A stretch of DNA of 57,330 nucleotides from JBBIQS01 sp037442205 (GCA_037442205.1 JBBIQS010000052.1:1-57330), one strand, 5' to 3'; counted from the first letter of the stretch, positions 1-8,597 are shown. The notes: generated from the letters alone by a model not told the origin. Numbers and translations: made by a program.

Positions 1-233
1 CGAACCTGCGCGGCGGCCGCCATTTTTTTGACGCTGGAACCGTGATTCCGAGCACTTATCGCTAACACGAAAGCTGCCGATTCCCCTATGCCAGGCGGGC
101 AAATCAGTTTCGCTAATTTTCGACATAACCATTTGGATTCACAGGTGTTTTTCCTGTCCAGAGTCTTGTTCACCAGCCCACGAAGTGCTATTTACGCATT
201 CGCATTACCCCACGCAGCTAAAGGAGCTTGCCC

Positions 234-3200
234 ATGAGAACCAGTAGCGCGGCCCGGGTGCTGACCCTTGCCGCTTTCGTCGTTTCGTTCGCCGCCTGTA
301 CCGGCACCCCCGGCAAGGATGGCACTTCCTGCGCCCTCACCGACAACGGCGATGGTTCGAAGACGCTGACGTGCTCGGACGGAACCTCGATGCGCGTCGC
401 CAACGGCATCGACGGCAAGAGCTGCTCGGTCACCGGAAACACCGACGGCTCGAAGACCATCGCCTGCACCGACGGCACCACCGCCACGGTGGCCAACGGG
501 CAGAACGGCCAGAACGGTCAAAACGGCCAGAACGGGACCAACGGCTCGAACTGCTCGGTGACCGCGGTGGACGGGGGCAGCCTGATCAGCTGCGAGGACG
601 GCGGCAGCTCCTTCGTCGCCAACGCCCAGAACTGCAACGTGGTGAACAACGGCGACGGCACCCGCACCATCACCTGCCCCGACGGCACCACCGTCATCGT
701 GCGGATGGCGATGGTCGACTTCGCCACGCTCAGCGACGCCGACAAGGCGGCGCTCGACATGTCGATCGTCTTCAACTCCTTCTCCGTGCCCGCCAGTGGC
801 AAGCCGGTGTTCGGCTTCAAGGTGAGCGACGGCAAGGGCAACGGCGTCAAGGGCCTGCTGGCGACCCACTTCTCGTTCTCTCTGGTGAAGCTCGAGACCG
901 GAACCAATGGCAGCAACGACGCCTGGGTGAGCTACATCGCGGCCAGCCCCACCAAGACTCCCGCCCTTGAGCAGGTGAGCGCCACCGCCAACTTCGGCAC
1001 CCTCACCGACAACGGCGACGGCACCTACACCTACACGTTCCAGAAGAACATCACCGACACCGCCAACGCCGGCGCCTCCTACGACGCCACCGCGGTGCAC
1101 CGCCTCGTGGCGATCATGGCCGCGCCCTCGAGCTCGGTGCCCGCCATCCCCTACGCCCCGGTCAACTTCTTCCGCGACTTCAAGCCCAGCGACCCCACCG
1201 TCGACCTGAGCGGCCAGAATGACAAGGTCGACCCCGCCTCCTGCAAGGAGTGCCACGGGTCCTTCCGCGTCAAGGCACTGGGCTCCGGCGGCTTCCACGG
1301 CGGCAAGCGCTACGACATCCACATCTGCGCCGCCTGCCACAACAACCAGCAGCGCTTCGCGACGATGCCCGGCACCAAGAACCTGGTGGACCTCGACGCC
1401 ACCGGCGTCGTCGATGCCACCACCGGCGCCTGGACTGGCAATGCCGCGATGGTCAACGGCGAGGCTTTGATCAACTTCCCGGTGTTCATCCACAAGATCC
1501 ACCGCGGCGAGAACCTCGCGCTTCAGGGCGGCACCTACCAGGGCCTGCCGACCCTCTGGGACGTCACCTTCCCGCAGGACCTGCGCAACTGCACCAAGTG
1601 CCACCGCGCGCCGGCGGCCAAGGCCGACAACTGGAAGACCGCCCCCAGCCGCCGGGCCTGCGGCGCATGCCACGACGACAACAGCTTCCTCGATCCTGCG
1701 ACCGCTACCATTCCCGCCGGCCGCACCGTCCACCCCGCGGGGCTCACCGCGCTCGACCCGGTCAACGCCACTCCTGAGGCCGACGACAGCGACTGCGTCA
1801 ACTGCCACGTCAACGGCAGCAAGAAGAATGTGCTGATCGCCGACAAGCACTTGCCGGTCATCGCCGCCACCACCGGCACCAACAACATGGCCGCGGCCGG
1901 CGTGGTCCCTGCGGGCGCCACCAAGATCACCTACGTGCTCAAGAGCGTCGTCGTCGACGCCAACATGCACCCGGTGATCACCTTCAAGCTCCAGAAGCAG
2001 GGCCCCACTGACACCACCGGTCCGGTGGACGTGGTCATCCCGACCTACGACGCTACCAACCAGCCGGAGATGATCACCGGCTTCGTCGGCGGGCCGACCA
2101 TGTACGCCGTCTGGGCGCAGCCCCAGGACGGCGTCGCCGCGCCGGCCGACTTCAACGGCTCGGCCTCCATCGCGCTGCGAGACATCTGGAGCGGCGCTGC
2201 CACCACCGCCACCCTCGCTGCTTCCACCGCCAACGCCGGCTTCTACGACTTCACCATGACCAGCGTGGTCCTGCCGGCCACCGCCAGCATGGTCACCGGC
2301 GCCATCGGCTACAGCGGCGGCTTCGTCGAGACCGACCTGCCGGCCTATCCCTATACTGCGGCTGTCGGGACCACCAAGGCGACCGGCGGCCTCATGATCC
2401 CGGCGCAGAACCAGTCGATGGTGGCCACCGGCTACACCGCTCGCCGGGTCGCCGTCGCCGCGGCCAAGTGCGACTCCTGCCACGCCAAGCTCGGAGTCGG
2501 CCCCACCTTCCACTCCGGCCAGCGCAACGACCCCACCACCTGCGCCTTCTGCCACAACCCGAACCGGGCCGGCACCGGCTGGGGCGTCAACTCCTCGATG
2601 TTCATCCACGACATCCACGGCGGCGCCAAGCGCTCCGTGCCGTTCACCTGGACCGCCGCTTGCCCGACCGGCTCGACCTACGATGCGGTGAGCAAGTCCT
2701 GCAAGGACAACACCACCGCGGCAGTGGTGAAGGCCGCGCCGCTGTACTCCGACGTCACTTACCCCGGCAAGCTCAACAACTGCCAGCAGTGCCACACCGC
2801 GGACGGCTACGACTTCAGCTCCAAGGCCGCCGTCGCCGCCGTGGCCAACCTGCTGCCGATCACCGTCGCCTCGGGCGTGGTCAAGGCTTCTCCCGCGACC
2901 TCGCCCTACGTGAGCGCCCAGGACTACGGCGCCGCCTTCTCGGTGAAGGACATCACCTCGGGCACCTACAACGGGGCGACCTGCACCAAGACCGCTGGCA
3001 ATCCCTGCACCTGCACCCCCGCTGCCCCGTGCGGCCCGGAGGCGACCACGCTGGTCAGCACCCCGATCACCGCGCTGTGCTCGACCTGCCACGATACCGA
3101 CATTGCGATCGGCCACATGAAGATGATGGGCGGCGCCTTCTACGAGGCGCGCACCACCGGCGCGGCCAAGGTCAAGACCGAGTCGTGCCTGATGTGCCAC

Positions 3201-3242
3201 GGCCCGGGCAAGATCGCCGCCATCCGCGACGTGCACAACTAG
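234..3242 (+). CDS. Decahaem c-type cytochrome lipoprotein, OmcA/MtrC family
   Basis: A 1002-residue secreted multihaem cytochrome, expected to sit on the outer membrane and pass electrons to extracellular acceptors, as OmcA/MtrC proteins do. Ten CXXCH haem motifs are visible, near residues 337, 365, 453, 476, 521, 746, 770, 850, 949 and 985, forming two clusters of five around a haem-free beta-rich middle (about 540-740). The start is a signal sequence ending in a lipobox (FAAC). Residues about 25-165 are four degenerate repeats with paired Cys and 'NGDG' turns, interrupted by a Gly-Asn-Gln tract. ATG 234 was chosen because AAGGAG (221-226) lies 7 nt upstream; a TTG at 228 is in frame. No MtrA, porin or periplasmic partner gene is next to it. 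Family call is firm; the electron acceptor is unknown. Confidence 0.93.
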   Translation: MRTSSAARVLTLAAFVVSFAACTGTPGKDGTSCALTDNGDGSKTLTCSDGTSMRVANGIDGKSCSVTGNTDGSKTIACTDGTTATVANGQNGQNGQNGQNGTNGSNCSVTAVDGGSLISCEDGGSSFVANAQNCNVVNNGDGTRTITCPDGTTVIVRMAMVDFATLSDADKAALDMSIVFNSFSVPASGKPVFGFKVSDGKGNGVKGLLATHFSFSLVKLETGTNGSNDAWVSYIAASPTKTPALEQVSATANFGTLTDNGDGTYTYTFQKNITDTANAGASYDATAVHRLVAIMAAPSSSVPAIPYAPVNFFRDFKPSDPTVDLSGQNDKVDPASCKECHGSFRVKALGSGGFHGGKRYDIHICAACHNNQQRFATMPGTKNLVDLDATGVVDATTGAWTGNAAMVNGEALINFPVFIHKIHRGENLALQGGTYQGLPTLWDVTFPQDLRNCTKCHRAPAAKADNWKTAPSRRACGACHDDNSFLDPATATIPAGRTVHPAGLTALDPVNATPEADDSDCVNCHVNGSKKNVLIADKHLPVIAATTGTNNMAAAGVVPAGATKITYVLKSVVVDANMHPVITFKLQKQGPTDTTGPVDVVIPTYDATNQPEMITGFVGGPTMYAVWAQPQDGVAAPADFNGSASIALRDIWSGAATTATLAASTANAGFYDFTMTSVVLPATASMVTGAIGYSGGFVETDLPAYPYTAAVGTTKATGGLMIPAQNQSMVATGYTARRVAVAAAKCDSCHAKLGVGPTFHSGQRNDPTTCAFCHNPNRAGTGWGVNSSMFIHDIHGGAKRSVPFTWTAACPTGSTYDAVSKSCKDNTTAAVVKAAPLYSDVTYPGKLNNCQQCHTADGYDFSSKAAVAAVANLLPITVASGVVKASPATSPYVSAQDYGAAFSVKDITSGTYNGATCTKTAGNPCTCTPAAPCGPEATTLVSTPITALCSTCHDTDIAIGHMKMMGGAFYEARTTGAAKVKTESCLMCHGPGKIAAIRDVHN
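501..536 (+). repeat. Four 9-nt tandem units coding Asn-Gly-Gln
   Basis: Four consecutive near-identical 9-nt units (CAGAACGGC and one- or two-base variants) encode a short Gln-Asn-Gly tract in the N-terminal repeat region of the decahaem cytochrome. It is coding and in frame, so unit-number changes would lengthen or shorten the linker without a frameshift. Confidence 0.8.
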
Positions 3243-3260
3243 CAGACCGAAGCAAGGCCG

Positions 3261-3333
3261 CCGGGAGCAGTCACCAGCTCCCGGCACGCCAGCAGCATCG
3301 GGGCGGTCCCTCCGGGGGCCGCCCCACTCTTTT
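3261..3333 (+). terminator. Tandem hairpins and intrinsic terminator after the decahaem cytochrome gene
   Basis: Two hairpins follow the stop codon. The first is a perfect 8-bp stem, CCGGGAGC (3261-3268) with GCTCCCGG (3277-3284). The second, GGGGCGG (3300-3306) with CCGCCCC (3319-3325), is followed by ACTCTTTT (3326-3333), a typical Rho-independent terminator tail. The next gene is convergent, so readthrough would make antisense RNA. Confidence 0.7.
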
Positions 3334-3338
3334 GAGAG

Positions 3339-3992
3339 CTAGGAGGGCGGCAGGACCAGCGCCCGCGCCGCCGCCGCCCGCTTGCGGTTGAGCTCGACGC
3401 CGATCGCATCCAGCCCCAGCTCGTTGGCCACCGCCAGCACCGTCCCCACCCCGCAGAACGGATCGACGATGGTCCGGCTGTTGGTGTTGGCCTGCACGAA
3501 GCGGCAGGCGGCGCGGCAGGCCTCGACCCCCATGGCGCGCACCCAGGTCATTTCCCCGGCCTCGGGGAGCACGTCGGCGGTGGCCCGCGACAGGTCGAGG
3601 CGGACGCCCTTGGAGAAGCACAGCAGGTGCGAGTAGGCCGCCCGGCCGAAGGTGATGGTCCCGGGCGCCTGGCGGCAGACGATCTTGTGGAACAGCAGCG
3701 CCGCCCCCTCCTCCTCGGCCGCTTTCTGTACCAGGTAGCCCTTGTCCACCCACACCCCGGCCTTCTTGATATCGCTCTGGAAGAAGATCGCCACCCCGTC
3801 GGCGGAACAGCGGGCGATCACCTTGCGGGCCGCGGAGACGAAGAAGCTGCGCCACTCATCCAGCGAGCGCGCCTGGACCTCGGAGACATCCGGAAGCGAG
3901 GTGATGAACGAGCAGCCGGAGAAGTCGTGCGGCTCCTCGAGCCAGCGCATGGCGTCGGCGTGATGGATGATCCGCTGCGCCGAGCCTGCCAC
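3339..3992 (-). CDS. DNA-methylase-like SAM-dependent methyltransferase (permuted motif order)
   Basis: A 217-residue protein with the signature of DNA-type N6-Ade/N4-Cyt methylases in permuted order. A catalytic-loop-like motif (SLPD, residues 32-35) comes first, and the SAM-binding motif DPFCGVGT (177-184), followed by a GVELN strand, comes near the C-terminus. The catalytic motif deviates from the usual (D/N/S)PP(Y/F). There is no room for a separate target-recognition domain and no restriction partner is nearby, so an RNA or orphan DNA substrate is possible. The GTG start at 3992 has a strong AGGAGG 6 nt upstream. It is a single gene, convergent with the cytochrome. Fold call is good; substrate unknown. 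Confidence 0.65.
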   Translation of the reverse strand: MAGSAQRIIHHADAMRWLEEPHDFSGCSFITSLPDVSEVQARSLDEWRSFFVSAARKVIARCSADGVAIFFQSDIKKAGVWVDKGYLVQKAAEEEGAALLFHKIVCRQAPGTITFGRAAYSHLLCFSKGVRLDLSRATADVLPEAGEMTWVRAMGVEACRAACRFVQANTNSRTIVDPFCGVGTVLAVANELGLDAIGVELNRKRAAAARALVLPPS

Positions 3993-4037
3993 GGTGCGCC
4001 TCCTGAGCGAGAAGGCGCCGATGATATCCCGGCCGAG

Positions 4038-5213
4038 TCAGGGCGAAGGCGGCGACTGGCGAGCCTTGGCCGCCGCGGAGAAGCTGCTGCCGATCTTCGA
4101 ATTGCCCAGCACCGTGGGGTGGATGCCGTCGACGGCCAGGCCCGGCAGCCAGGTGTTGAAGGTCGGGGCGACGCCCAGGTCGGTGTCGAGGTCGACGAGC
4201 TGGTCGAGGCCCAAAGGCTTGGCGCGCATCCACTGGTTGACCGCCTGCCGATCGGGCCAGGTGGCTGGGCGGTCCTTGGGGGGAAGGGTCAGGCCCCACA
4301 CCCGGCAGAACGGCCGCAGCTGGCTGTAGAGCTTGGTGAGGTTCGACTCGATGTCGGTGGCCCCCGACCCCAGGTCGTTGGTCCCCAGCAGCACCGCGCA
4401 GTCGGTGATCCCCTTGAGCGTCAGCACCTCGCCATTGAGATCCTGCAGCTCCGACCAGAGCCCCTGCCCGCTGACCGCGGCGTTGACCACCGGGGCCCCC
4501 AGGATGCCCTCGACGACGTAGGGCCAGCTGTTGCGGTAGTCGTCGCTCCGGCCGACCCCGCCCTCGATGTAGCCCTCGGTGATGCTGTCGCCGAGGGCGA
4601 CGAAAGCCGACGAGGTCGGCGCCTCGACGTAGATCGTGGTCAGGCCGAGCATGGTGGCCTGCGGAGCCCCGGCGATGAGCGGGTCGGAGGCGTGGTCGCC
4701 CGGGATGGCCACGCTGCCAGGGAACAGCTCGATGGCGCTCGCCGCCAGCGACCCCAGCGCCACGAAAGAGACGACCAGCTCCTGGTGGAACGCGACCGCC
4801 AGCTCGACCGGATCGCTCTCCGCCAGCTGCCGCGCCTGACCCAGCGAGACCGAGGCCAGCCCGCCGAAGCCAATCGCCTTGATCGAGGTGACCGTCCCGT
4901 TGGCGTAGTACCCCACCGTCGCCCTGGAGATCTGCAGCGGTCCGTCCCCTGAGCGCAGGACGATCTTGAGCCGGCTGCCCGCCCGGCCGATGGGGAGCTT
5001 GAAGCGATAGGTGGTCTGGCCAGGGGCGTAGTCCGCCCAGCGCAGCGCCTCGTGGAATCCCGGCTGATAGACCGGCGCCACCGGCGCCGAGGCATCGGCA
5101 GGATCAGAGGCGTCGACCGCATCCAGGTAGGAGGCGTCCTGCCCGCCCGAACCACCGCCGCCACAGGAGCAGGAGCAGAGGTACACGGCCAGCAGCCCGA
5201 TGCGGCGCAGCAT
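4038..5213 (-). CDS. SGNH/GDSL-type esterase lipoprotein
   Basis: A 391-residue secreted hydrolase. The N-terminus is a short signal sequence ending in a Cys-rich stretch (Cys 13, 15 and 17), probably a lipoprotein attachment site, then a Gly/Ser/Asp-rich linker. The C-terminal half carries SGNH blocks: GDSITEG with nucleophile Ser about 210, GTND with Asn about 279, and DGIHPT with catalytic Asp/His about 362/365. The region before it (about 45-190) is beta-rich and may be a carbohydrate-binding or jelly-roll module. Likely substrates are acetylated polysaccharides or lipids, but this cannot be read from the sequence. ATG 5213 was preferred over the upstream in-frame ATG because the signal sequence starts there. 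Confidence 0.8.
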   Translation of the reverse strand: MLRRIGLLAVYLCSCSCGGGGSGGQDASYLDAVDASDPADASAPVAPVYQPGFHEALRWADYAPGQTTYRFKLPIGRAGSRLKIVLRSGDGPLQISRATVGYYANGTVTSIKAIGFGGLASVSLGQARQLAESDPVELAVAFHQELVVSFVALGSLAASAIELFPGSVAIPGDHASDPLIAGAPQATMLGLTTIYVEAPTSSAFVALGDSITEGYIEGGVGRSDDYRNSWPYVVEGILGAPVVNAAVSGQGLWSELQDLNGEVLTLKGITDCAVLLGTNDLGSGATDIESNLTKLYSQLRPFCRVWGLTLPPKDRPATWPDRQAVNQWMRAKPLGLDQLVDLDTDLGVAPTFNTWLPGLAVDGIHPTVLGNSKIGSSFSAAAKARQSPPSP

Positions 5214-5329
5214 TCGCACCTCTCGGCCGCCGATCCCTCCCAGCAAAGGGTCTCGCAGCGCAGGCGGCGCGTGGGATCAGCCTGTCGACGGCGCGAACCC
5301 GCGCCAACCGCGGCAATGGGGGAAGCGAC

Positions 5330-5980
5330 CTAGCCCGCGACCCACTTCATGATTCCCTGGAGCATGCCCATGATCGCCAGGCTAGGACCGGCCAGGAACC
5401 CGGTGTTCACGACCCCGAGGACAACCGCCGCCAGGAACAGCGGGGCGATGGCAGAGAAGGACCCCCAGACATCCCTGAACCGGTAGGGCACCAGCGCCTC
5501 GACCAGGGCAGCGCCGTCCAGCGGCGGAATCGGGAGCATGTTGAAGATCGCCAGGCCAACGTTCATGACGATCATCTCGCTGAGGAAGACCTGGGTTCCG
5601 GTCTCGAAGCCGGCGAGGTCGGGCGCGAACCGCAGCAGCAGTCCCATGATCACCGTCATGACCACCGCCAGCACCAGGTTGGAGAAGGGCCCGGCGAGCT
5701 TGGAGATCACCGTCCCAGTCATCATCGAAACGTCGCGGCGAAAGCCGGCCGGATTGAAGGGCACCGGCTTGGCCCAGCCCAGGGGCGCCCCCAGCAGAGG
5801 CAGAATCACCGTCCCGACGATGTCGATGTGCGCCAACGGGTTCAAGGTCAGCCGCCCCGCCCGCAGCGCGGTGTCGTCCCCCAGCTTGAAATTGGCCCAG
5901 GCGTGCGCCCATTCGTGGACCGTGAGCGAGAGCACCAGCGGAATCCACATCATCACGTGCAAGGCAATCTTCTGTTCCAA
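5330..5980 (-). CDS. Site-2-protease-type (M50) intramembrane zinc metallopeptidase
   Basis: A 216-residue polytopic membrane protein with the M50 signatures: HEWAH (HExxH zinc motif, about residues 23-27) in the first transmembrane segment, a conserved NPLAHID loop, and NMLPIPPLDG (Asn-Pro-Asp motif giving the third zinc ligand) in a later helix. It resembles the compact YwhC-like subgroup, without PDZ or CBS domains. Such enzymes cleave substrates within the membrane, often anti-sigma factors or signal-peptide remnants; no obvious substrate gene is adjacent. The start is TTG at 5980 with GAGGT about 6 nt upstream; the next ATGs (about 10 codons in) would cut into the first helix. Confidence 0.87.
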   Translation of the reverse strand: MEQKIALHVMMWIPLVLSLTVHEWAHAWANFKLGDDTALRAGRLTLNPLAHIDIVGTVILPLLGAPLGWAKPVPFNPAGFRRDVSMMTGTVISKLAGPFSNLVLAVVMTVIMGLLLRFAPDLAGFETGTQVFLSEMIVMNVGLAIFNMLPIPPLDGAALVEALVPYRFRDVWGSFSAIAPLFLAAVVLGVVNTGFLAGPSLAIMGMLQGIMKWVAG

Positions 5981-6257
5981 GCAGGACCTCTTCGGCAGGG
6001 CAGCGGGTCTTAACAGCCGGCCGGCGGACCGGTCAACGCGCCGGCGGCGTCGGCTGGGTGCCCTCCGCGCCCGGATTCATACCTGACGCGCCGGCTTCCC
6101 CGCGATTGCCGAGCGAGCGCCTCTTCAATCTCTTCTCGAGGGCACAGCCGCCCCTTGCCCCGGGCGTCCTCAAGGGGAGTGGTGGCCCAGGTGCCGCGGC
6201 GTATCGCCGAACTACTCGCCAGCCGAGCAGGCGCTCAGTTGCTTGGATTGCCTGCCG

Positions 6258-6761
6258 CTAGGCGCGCTGGCGAAGCCGGCGGCGATAGTGCGACGGGCAC
6301 AGGCCGCGCGCCAGCAGCGGCCGGGTGCAGCCGGGGATCGAGCAGCGCCGCGCGGCCGGGGCGCGCACCTCCGGGCGGGCCGGCTCCCTGCCCTGGAACA
6401 TCGCCCGCCCCACCGCGATCAGCTGCTCCACCTGCCGCCGGCTCAGCCGCGCCGACTGCGCGAAGTCCACCAGCATCCGGAAGTAGCCGTCCTCGGCCGG
6501 ATCCTGGCCGTCGCCGCGAAACAACTCCGACAGCGGGACGTCGAGGGCGTTGGCCATCTGCACCAAGGTGTCGTAGCTCGGGCTGCGCTCGCCGCGCTCA
6601 ATCATCGAGATGAACGAGACCGAGATCCCCGAGCGCACTGCCAGGTCGGCCTGGGTCATGCCGTGGCGGGCGCGCCACTGGCGGATCTGCTCAGCCAGGC
6701 CCTTGAGCGCCTCCGCGGCACTCAGGGACTCGTCGCGCCGCGGCGCAGCCTTCGTCTTCAT
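6258..6761 (-). CDS. XRE-family regulator with C-terminal zinc-finger-like motif
   Basis: A 167-residue DNA-binding protein. Residues about 23-82 are a clear Cro/C1-type helix-turn-helix (MTQADLA...SGISVSFISMIERGERSPS). A middle helical part (about 90-125) may dimerise. The C-terminus has Cys140, Cys145, Cys155 and His158 in a compact GLCPSHYRR motif, which looks like a small zinc-binding knuckle rich in Arg. This two-part layout differs from plain XRE repressors. It is divergent from the GH57-like gene across a 200-bp AT-rich gap, so it probably controls itself and perhaps that neighbour (inference). ATG 6761 has AGGCGG upstream. Confidence 0.8.
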   Translation of the reverse strand: MKTKAAPRRDESLSAAEALKGLAEQIRQWRARHGMTQADLAVRSGISVSFISMIERGERSPSYDTLVQMANALDVPLSELFRGDGQDPAEDGYFRMLVDFAQSARLSRRQVEQLIAVGRAMFQGREPARPEVRAPAARRCSIPGCTRPLLARGLCPSHYRRRLRQRA

Positions 6762-6780
6762 CGAGTCCGCCTATGCGAAA

Positions 6781-6830
6781 ACATTCCAAAAAAGTTGAAC
6801 TCCTGTGCGTTTTGGTACACCCGATGCGCG
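6781..6830. promoter_or_regulatory. AT-rich intergenic control region with a dyad
   Basis: The gap between the divergent XRE and GH57-like genes holds an unusually AT-rich patch. It contains an inverted repeat, CCAAAA (6786-6791) and TTTTGG (6810-6815), with a TTGAAC hexamer between the arms. Position and symmetry suit an operator for the adjacent XRE protein. No convincing paired -35/-10 was found on either strand. Confidence 0.3.
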
Positions 6831-6961
6831 TGCAGGCGCAACTTCACCCCGAGTCGCTGCCGAGGGCCTCGCTCGGCGCTGCTGGTGCGAGTCCAGCGCC
6901 CCGGGGACGGCGCCGGGGGCGACTTAGATTCAAGGAGGCGTGCGTCTGGGGGGGAGGTGGC

Positions 6962-8173
6962 ATGAAGCGGGCCTACCTGGTGACGGTGCTCGACCTCTCG
7001 CTGCCGCCGCTGACGGCCGAGGCGACGCGGGCGCTGGGGCGCGGCCTGCGCGAGGCGATGCAGCTGCTCAAGGCGGCGCCCACCCGGCGCATGGAGCTGG
7101 CGCTCAGCGGCGCGGCGACCGAGCAGCTGCTCGGCTATGGCGAGCAGCGAGCCCTGCAGATGGTGGCGGAGCGCGCCAGCGCCGGGCAACTGTCCTTTCT
7201 CTCCACCGCCTGCTTCGGCGCTTTCCTCCCGCTGGTGGGGCCCCACGAAGGCCGCCGGCAGATGGAACTGACCGAGGAGGCCAATCGCCGGGCGCTGGGC
7301 AACTTCGTCTACTGCACCGAGGGGCTGTTTCCCCCGCAGCTCGGCTACAGTCGCGCGGTGGCCGAGCTGGCGATCGAGCGCGGACTCTCGCGGGTGCTGG
7401 CCGACTCGCTGGCCTATCACGGCGGGCACACACCGCTGCCGCGCGATCGGCACTTCGTGCTCCACGGGCACCGCGGGTTCCAGGTGTTCTTCGTCGATCG
7501 CCAGCTGTCGGAGCTGCTGGCGGGCGGGGGCCTGCGCACCGCCGCCGAGCTGTGCGACCGGGTCGCCCCGGGGCGGGCGCCGGGCTACGCGGTGGTGCGG
7601 GTTCCCTCGCGGCTGCTGGCGCCGGGAAGCGCCGCCCTCGAGTCGCTGGCCAGCCTGGACCGGAGCGACTCAGTGGTGCCGGCCGGGCTGGAGGAGATCC
7701 TGGCCCTGTTCGGAGAGCTGGAGGAGGTCGAGCCGCTGCCCACCGCGCTGGGCACCGATCCCGGGGAGCTGGCCGAGGGGATCCCCTTCGCCAAGTGGTC
7801 CGCCCCCGACAACCAGCTGCAGGCCATCCTGTGGCGGCTGGCGACGCTCGCCTCGTCGGAGGCCCGGCGGCTGGCGCGAACCGGGATGGAGCACTCGGCC
7901 GAGGCCGGCAGGTTGCGGGCGCGGCTGGACCAGTCGCTGGACAGCGCCGCCTGGCGGTTCGCCTCCGGCCGGCCGGAGCTCGACGTGGCGCGGGTGCTGG
8001 CTGGAGCCGAGAGGCTGGTGGAGGCCTTGCGTGCCGGGCGGCCGCTGGTCGATGAGCACGCGATGGAGGAGGCGCTGGAGCTGCTGGAGCTGCTGCGGCG
8101 GCGCTGCGCCCAGGTGGCGCAGGCCCTGCCGGCTTCGGCCCGCCCGGAGGCCGGGCCCGCTCCCGCGCCCTAG
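6962..8173 (+). CDS. GH57-like protein, probably lacking catalytic residues
   Basis: A 403-residue cytoplasmic protein resembling glycoside-hydrolase family 57 / related deacetylase folds. The mid-region 'YCTEGLFPPQLGYSRAVA...GLSRVLADS' (about 117-150) matches the GH57 segment that selects a target and finds a new strand, and the C-terminal 'LDSAAWRFASG' matches the helical-bundle signature of the family. The N-terminal His-x-His motif expected of active GH57 enzymes is absent, and no WLPE-type glutamate is seen, so catalysis is doubtful. ATG 6962 is preceded by GGAGG 4 nt upstream. It converges on cdd with 7 nt between stops. Family assignment is moderate. Confidence 0.5.
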   Translation: MKRAYLVTVLDLSLPPLTAEATRALGRGLREAMQLLKAAPTRRMELALSGAATEQLLGYGEQRALQMVAERASAGQLSFLSTACFGAFLPLVGPHEGRRQMELTEEANRRALGNFVYCTEGLFPPQLGYSRAVAELAIERGLSRVLADSLAYHGGHTPLPRDRHFVLHGHRGFQVFFVDRQLSELLAGGGLRTAAELCDRVAPGRAPGYAVVRVPSRLLAPGSAALESLASLDRSDSVVPAGLEEILALFGELEEVEPLPTALGTDPGELAEGIPFAKWSAPDNQLQAILWRLATLASSEARRLARTGMEHSAEAGRLRARLDQSLDSAAWRFASGRPELDVARVLAGAERLVEALRAGRPLVDEHAMEEALELLELLRRRCAQVAQALPASARPEAGPAPAP

Positions 8174-8180
8174 GCCACGG

Positions 8181-8597
8181 CTAGAGGAAGCTCTGGTCGA
8201 AGGCGTGGGGCAGCAGGTCGCCCAGCTGGTGGATCGAGCGCTTGCTGCCGCCGATCAGCGCCACCGGCGTCTCCGGGCCGGCGAACTCGGCCAGCACCTG
8301 GCGGCACATGCCGCACGGCGGGCAGGGCCGCGGGCCGCCGATGATGGCCACGGCGATGATCTTCTTCTCCCCGGCCAGCACCGCCTCGCCGACGGCGTTG
8401 CGCTCGGCGCACACCGTCAGGCCATAGGACGAGTTCTCGACGTTGCAGCCGCGGTAGATGTTGCCCGAGGCCCCCAGCAGCGCCGCTCCGACCGGGAAGC
8501 GCGAGTAGGGCGCGTAGGCGCGCCGCCGCGCCTGGCGGGCGGCGGTCACCAGCCGATTCCAGTCGATCTTCTTCGCCTCGAGTTGCGTCCTGGCCAT
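8181..8597 (-). CDS. cdd: Cytidine deaminase
   Basis: A 138-residue homotetramer-type enzyme converting cytidine and deoxycytidine to (deoxy)uridine in pyrimidine salvage. The zinc site is complete: CAERNA (Cys63, proton-shuttling Glu65) and PCPPCGMCRQ (Cys95, Cys98). The substrate loop FPVGAALL...GCNVENSSYG is typical, and the length is normal for the short bacterial form. It is a single gene, convergent with the GH57-like gene and divergent from the CBS gene. Confidence 0.95.
   Translation of the reverse strand: MARTQLEAKKIDWNRLVTAARQARRRAYAPYSRFPVGAALLGASGNIYRGCNVENSSYGLTVCAERNAVGEAVLAGEKKIIAVAIIGGPRPCPPCGMCRQVLAEFAGPETPVALIGGSKRSIHQLGDLLPHAFDQSFL

Noticed and set aside
141..157. ACAGG/CCTGT dyad upstream of the decahaem cytochrome
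   Set aside because: A 5-bp stem in a 230-bp gap is too short to claim as operator or terminator; no paired promoter hexamers were found near it.
192..3287. Minus-strand open frame of 1031 codons opposite the decahaem cytochrome
   Set aside because: Its translation is Gly/Arg/Val/Ala/His-rich with no domain, and the plus frame has ten haem motifs and a signal. It is a typical antisense frame in GC-rich DNA.
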